Source: an uncultured Collinsella sp. | GTDB lineage: Bacteria; Actinomycetota; Coriobacteriia; Coriobacteriales; Coriobacteriaceae | Assembly: GCA_900754275.1 (NCBI GenBank) | Contig: CAAECF010000088.1 | Span: forward strand, 1 to 14,925 | DNA length: 14,925 nt | Reading direction: 5' to 3' | Shown here: piece after piece, positions 12,878 through 14,925 of the stretch | How the letters are laid out: the number at the start of each line of letters is the position of its first letter | Numbering within the stretch: the stretch's first letter is position 1 | Position numbers and translations under genes: made by a program | Notes under the pieces: model-generated | Seen by the model: the letters and a program-made list of their open reading frames with translations, nothing else | What the model was told of the DNA's origin: nothing | The model's database searches: none

Positions 12878-13738
12878 ATGACAACTTCGCCTTTGGCAAA
12901 CCCCACGGCCACCAGGGAGCTGCTGGAGGAGTTTGGCCTTGCGACCAAGCATCGCCTGGGCCAGAACTTTCTAATCGACAATCATGTGATCGAGCGTATC
13001 TGCGAGCTTTCCGAGCTCACGGGCGATGAGCGCGTGCTCGAGGTTGGCCCGGGCGTTGGTACGCTCACGCTTGCGCTGCTGCAGGAGGCGGCGTGTGTCA
13101 CGTCGATCGAGGCCGACCCCGAGCTCGAGCCGGTGCTCGATGCCCACGCCGCCGACTACGCCAACTTCCGCTTTATCATGGGCGACGCGCTCAAGGTGGG
13201 TCCGGAGCAGATTGAGCAGGCTGCGGGCGGTGAGCCGACGGTGTTTGTCGCGAACCTGCCCTATAACGTGGCGGCGACGATCATCCTGCAGTTCTTCCAG
13301 ACGATGCCTGCACTCAAGCGCGCCGTCGTCATGGTTCAAAAGGAGGTTGCCGATCGTATTGCCGCAGTGCCGGGTAACAAGACCTATGGTGGCTACACGG
13401 CAAAGCTGGGCCTGTATGCGCAGGTTACGGGTCGCTTTGAGGTTCCGCCGCGTTGCTTTATGCCGGCGCCGCACGTTGACTCGGCTGTCGTGCGTATCGA
13501 CCGTGTTGACGGCGTGGTGCCCGAAGGACTCGATCGCGAATTTGTGGCCCGCGTGATTGATGCTGCATTTGCCCAGCGTCGCAAGACCATCCGCAATTCC
13601 ATGAGCGCCAACGGCTTTGCCAAGGACGTGCTCGATGCCGCCTTTGAGGCTTGCGGTATCGCACCCACCACGCGCGCCGAGACGCTTGATGTTGCCGACT
13701 TTGTCCGTCTGGCCCGGGAGCTAATCCATGATGCCTAA
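12878..13738 (+). CDS. rsmA: 16S rRNA adenine dimethyltransferase RsmA (KsgA)
   Basis: RsmA transfers four methyl groups from S-adenosylmethionine to two adjacent adenines (A1518 and A1519) near the 3' end of 16S rRNA, a late step of small-subunit maturation. The 286-residue protein has the N-terminal KHRLGQNFLID (24-34), the SAM-binding EVGPGVGTLT (56-65), a strand with acidic Glu/Asp pair IEADPEL (77-83), the catalytic NLPYNVAATI (125-134), and a C-terminal helical domain from about residue 205. Length and motifs are typical. A strong AAGGAGG 5 nt before the ATG fixes the start. The last 11 nt overlap tatD in another frame, which indicates coupled translation. No clear promoter is seen after the metG terminator. 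Confidence 0.97.
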   Translation: MTTSPLANPTATRELLEEFGLATKHRLGQNFLIDNHVIERICELSELTGDERVLEVGPGVGTLTLALLQEAACVTSIEADPELEPVLDAHAADYANFRFIMGDALKVGPEQIEQAAGGEPTVFVANLPYNVAATIILQFFQTMPALKRAVVMVQKEVADRIAAVPGNKTYGGYTAKLGLYAQVTGRFEVPPRCFMPAPHVDSAVVRIDRVDGVVPEGLDREFVARVIDAAFAQRRKTIRNSMSANGFAKDVLDAAFEACGIAPTTRAETLDVADFVRLARELIHDA

Positions 13739-14645
13739 TGCCGCACGCGTGACGTTTACCAAGAAAAAGAAGACGGTCGCCTGCCCCGTGCCCTTGGCAC
13801 CGCTTGCCGACACGCATGCGCATCTGCTTTCGTTTTGGGGCAAAGAAGTGCCCGAGACGCTCGTGCGCGCCAAAGCCGCGGGCGTCGACCTGTTGGTGAC
13901 GATGTTCGACCCCATCGCTGACAAACGCAGCGTGACGGACTATAGCGACTGGCTCGTGCGCGAAATTCTGCCGATGCAGGATATCCCGCAGATCAAGTAT
14001 CTTGCCGGCGTGCATCCGTATGGCGCGCCGGACTATACCGACGACGTTCACGCACAGGTCGTTGCCGCACTCGATGACCCTTTGTGCGCCGGTATCGGCG
14101 AGATCGGTCTGGACTACCACATGGATTACGACGACGATATCGCGCCGGCGCCCCACGACGTGCAGATCGACTGTATGGCGCGCCAACTCGAGGTCGCCGT
14201 ACGCCGCAATGTGCCGGTAGAGCTGCATCTGCGTCATGAGGATACGGACGAGGAGCGCACCTCGCATGTGGACGCCTACAACGTGTTGCGCGAGGTCGAC
14301 GTGCCCCAGGCCGGTTGCGTACTGCACTGCTTTGGCGAGGACCGCGCCACGATGGAGCGCTTTGTGGAGCTGGGCTGCTATATCGCCTATGGTGGCGCGG
14401 CCACCTTTAAGCGCAACGACGACGTGCGCGAGGCATTTGCGGCAACCCCACTCGATCGAATTTTGTTCGAGACGGATTGCCCGTATATGGCTCCGGAGCC
14501 CATCCGCGGTCTTGAATGCGAGCCCGCAACGATCTCCATTACGGCAAACGCGCTGGTTAACGACCGTGTCGATCGCACAGGTGAGGACGCCGAAACAATC
14601 GCGCAAGCCGCTTGGGAAAATGCCTGCAAACTTTTTCAAAAATAG
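13728..14645 (+). CDS. tatD: TatD-family metal-dependent hydrolase/DNase
   Basis: This 305-residue protein of the amidohydrolase superfamily has the expected metal ligands: DTHAHL (28-33, the HxH pair), GEIGLDYH with its Glu (about 124-131), ELHLRH (about 165-170), VLHCFGE (about 196-202) and ETDCPYMAPEPIRG (about 246-259). TatD proteins are 3'-5' exonucleases or DNases on damaged DNA and possibly RNA. The N-terminus carries about 25 extra residues (MMPNAARVTFTKKKKTVACP...) before the first ligand, longer than in many TatD proteins. Two adjacent ATGs (13728, 13731) are possible starts; both overlap the rsmA end. A purine-rich CGGGAG site lies 8 nt upstream. The neighbours metG, rsmA and tatD often cluster in bacteria. 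Confidence 0.93.
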   Translation: MMPNAARVTFTKKKKTVACPVPLAPLADTHAHLLSFWGKEVPETLVRAKAAGVDLLVTMFDPIADKRSVTDYSDWLVREILPMQDIPQIKYLAGVHPYGAPDYTDDVHAQVVAALDDPLCAGIGEIGLDYHMDYDDDIAPAPHDVQIDCMARQLEVAVRRNVPVELHLRHEDTDEERTSHVDAYNVLREVDVPQAGCVLHCFGEDRATMERFVELGCYIAYGGAATFKRNDDVREAFAATPLDRILFETDCPYMAPEPIRGLECEPATISITANALVNDRVDRTGEDAETIAQAAWENACKLFQK

Positions 14646-14648
14646 TTC

Positions 14649-14677
14649 TTGCGTTCGCGGTGGCGCTCCGTTATTCT
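14649..14677 (+). promoter_or_regulatory. tRNA-Leu promoter
   Basis: TTGCGT (14649-14654) and TATTCT (14672-14677) are 17 nt apart. Transcription would start near 14684, about 5 nt before the mature tRNA. Confidence 0.55.
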
Positions 14678-14688
14678 AATTCCTGCAC

Positions 14689-14775
14689 GCGGGCGTGGCG
14701 GAATTGGCAGACGCGTACGGTTCAGGTCCGTATGGGGGCAACCCCATGAAGGTTCAAGTCCTTTCGCCCGCACCA
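14689..14775 (+). tRNA. tRNA-Leu (CAG)
   Basis: The 87-nt gene including CCA has acceptor arms GCGGGCG/CGCCCGC fully paired, anticodon arm TACGG-TTCAGGT-CCGTA with anticodon CAG reading CUG, a long variable arm (TGGGG-GCAA-CCCCA) typical of leucine tRNAs, and T loop TTCAAGT. A73 is the leucine discriminator and CCA is encoded (14773-14775), unlike the tRNA-Phe in this window. CUG is a common codon in this GC-rich DNA. It stands alone, 43 nt after tatD. Confidence 0.95.
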
Positions 14776-14865
14776 TTAAATGAAAGAGCTCCCAGCGATG
14801 GTAGCTACTCATAAAACAGCATCAACAATCAACTGAAACAGGGTAGCTGCCATACGGATTGCCAC

Positions 14866-14906
14866 AAAAGCGGGTAAGAGGTCAAAGACTTCTTGCCCGC
14901 TTTTTC
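14866..14906 (+). terminator. Long intrinsic terminator downstream of tRNA-Leu
   Basis: The left arm AAAAGCGGGTAAGAGGTC (14866-14883) and right arm GACTTCTTGCCCGCTTTT (14887-14904) form an 18-bp stem with two G-U pairs and a 3-nt AAA loop, ending in a T run. It lies 90 nt after the tRNA. The intervening AT-richer stretch (14776-14865) has no gene; GGTAGCTAC (14800-14808) could pair with GTAGCTGCC (14843-14851). Confidence 0.85.
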
Positions 14907-14925
14907 TGTGCCGCGTGGAACGATA

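Noticed and set aside
13458..14639. 393-residue open frame on the minus strand opposite rsmA and tatD
   Set aside because: Same codon-bias shadow; low-complexity Arg/His-rich composition and no ribosome site.

Overview
The window is high-GC, densely coded bacterial DNA, with every gene on the + strand. The gene families, GC-rich codon use and compact Tad pilus operon suggest an actinobacterium, most likely a gut Coriobacteriia such as Collinsella. That assignment is inferred from gene content and style, not from a marker-gene comparison.

Region 1 (1-7928) is the distal part of a Tad/Flp (tight adherence) type IVc pilus operon. The order is the 3' part of a TadZ/CpaE-like ATPase, the assembly ATPase CpaF/TadA, the platform proteins TadB and TadC, a Flp major pilin, an unrecognised membrane-anchored protein, a second Flp-like small pilin, a TadE-like pseudopilin, a large TadG-like surface protein, another TadE-like pseudopilin and a DUF192 protein. 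Most junctions overlap (ATGA, TAATG, GTGA or 28-65 nt overlaps), so the region is translated as one coupled operon. CpaF powers assembly, TadB/TadC form the membrane platform, and Flp and the TadE-like proteins are class III prepilins. The prepilin peptidase, secretin/RcpC-type genes and operon promoter are not in the window.

Region 2 (7929-8537) is a two-gene toxin-antitoxin-like module: a BrnT-like toxin followed by a ribbon-helix-helix antitoxin, with a perfect 15-bp palindrome just upstream.

Region 3 (8538-9149) holds a strong promoter with an UP-like element, a leader hairpin, tRNA-Phe(GAA) and an intrinsic terminator. After these come three 62-bp tandem repeats, each able to fold into the same long hairpin with paired substitutions between copies. 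A palindrome and a -10 box then precede the next gene.

Region 4 (9150-14645) carries a GH5-like protein with altered catalytic motifs, followed after 6 nt by rsmI, then metG with a terminator, then overlapping rsmA and tatD. These are mostly translation and rRNA-modification housekeeping genes. Region 5 (14646-14925) holds tRNA-Leu(CAG) and, after an AT-rich trailer, a long intrinsic terminator.

The items most worth following up are the hairpin repeat array, the GH5-like protein with an apparently missing acid/base residue, the low-GC cysteine-bearing segment of the TadG-like protein, and the toxin-antitoxin module with its palindrome.
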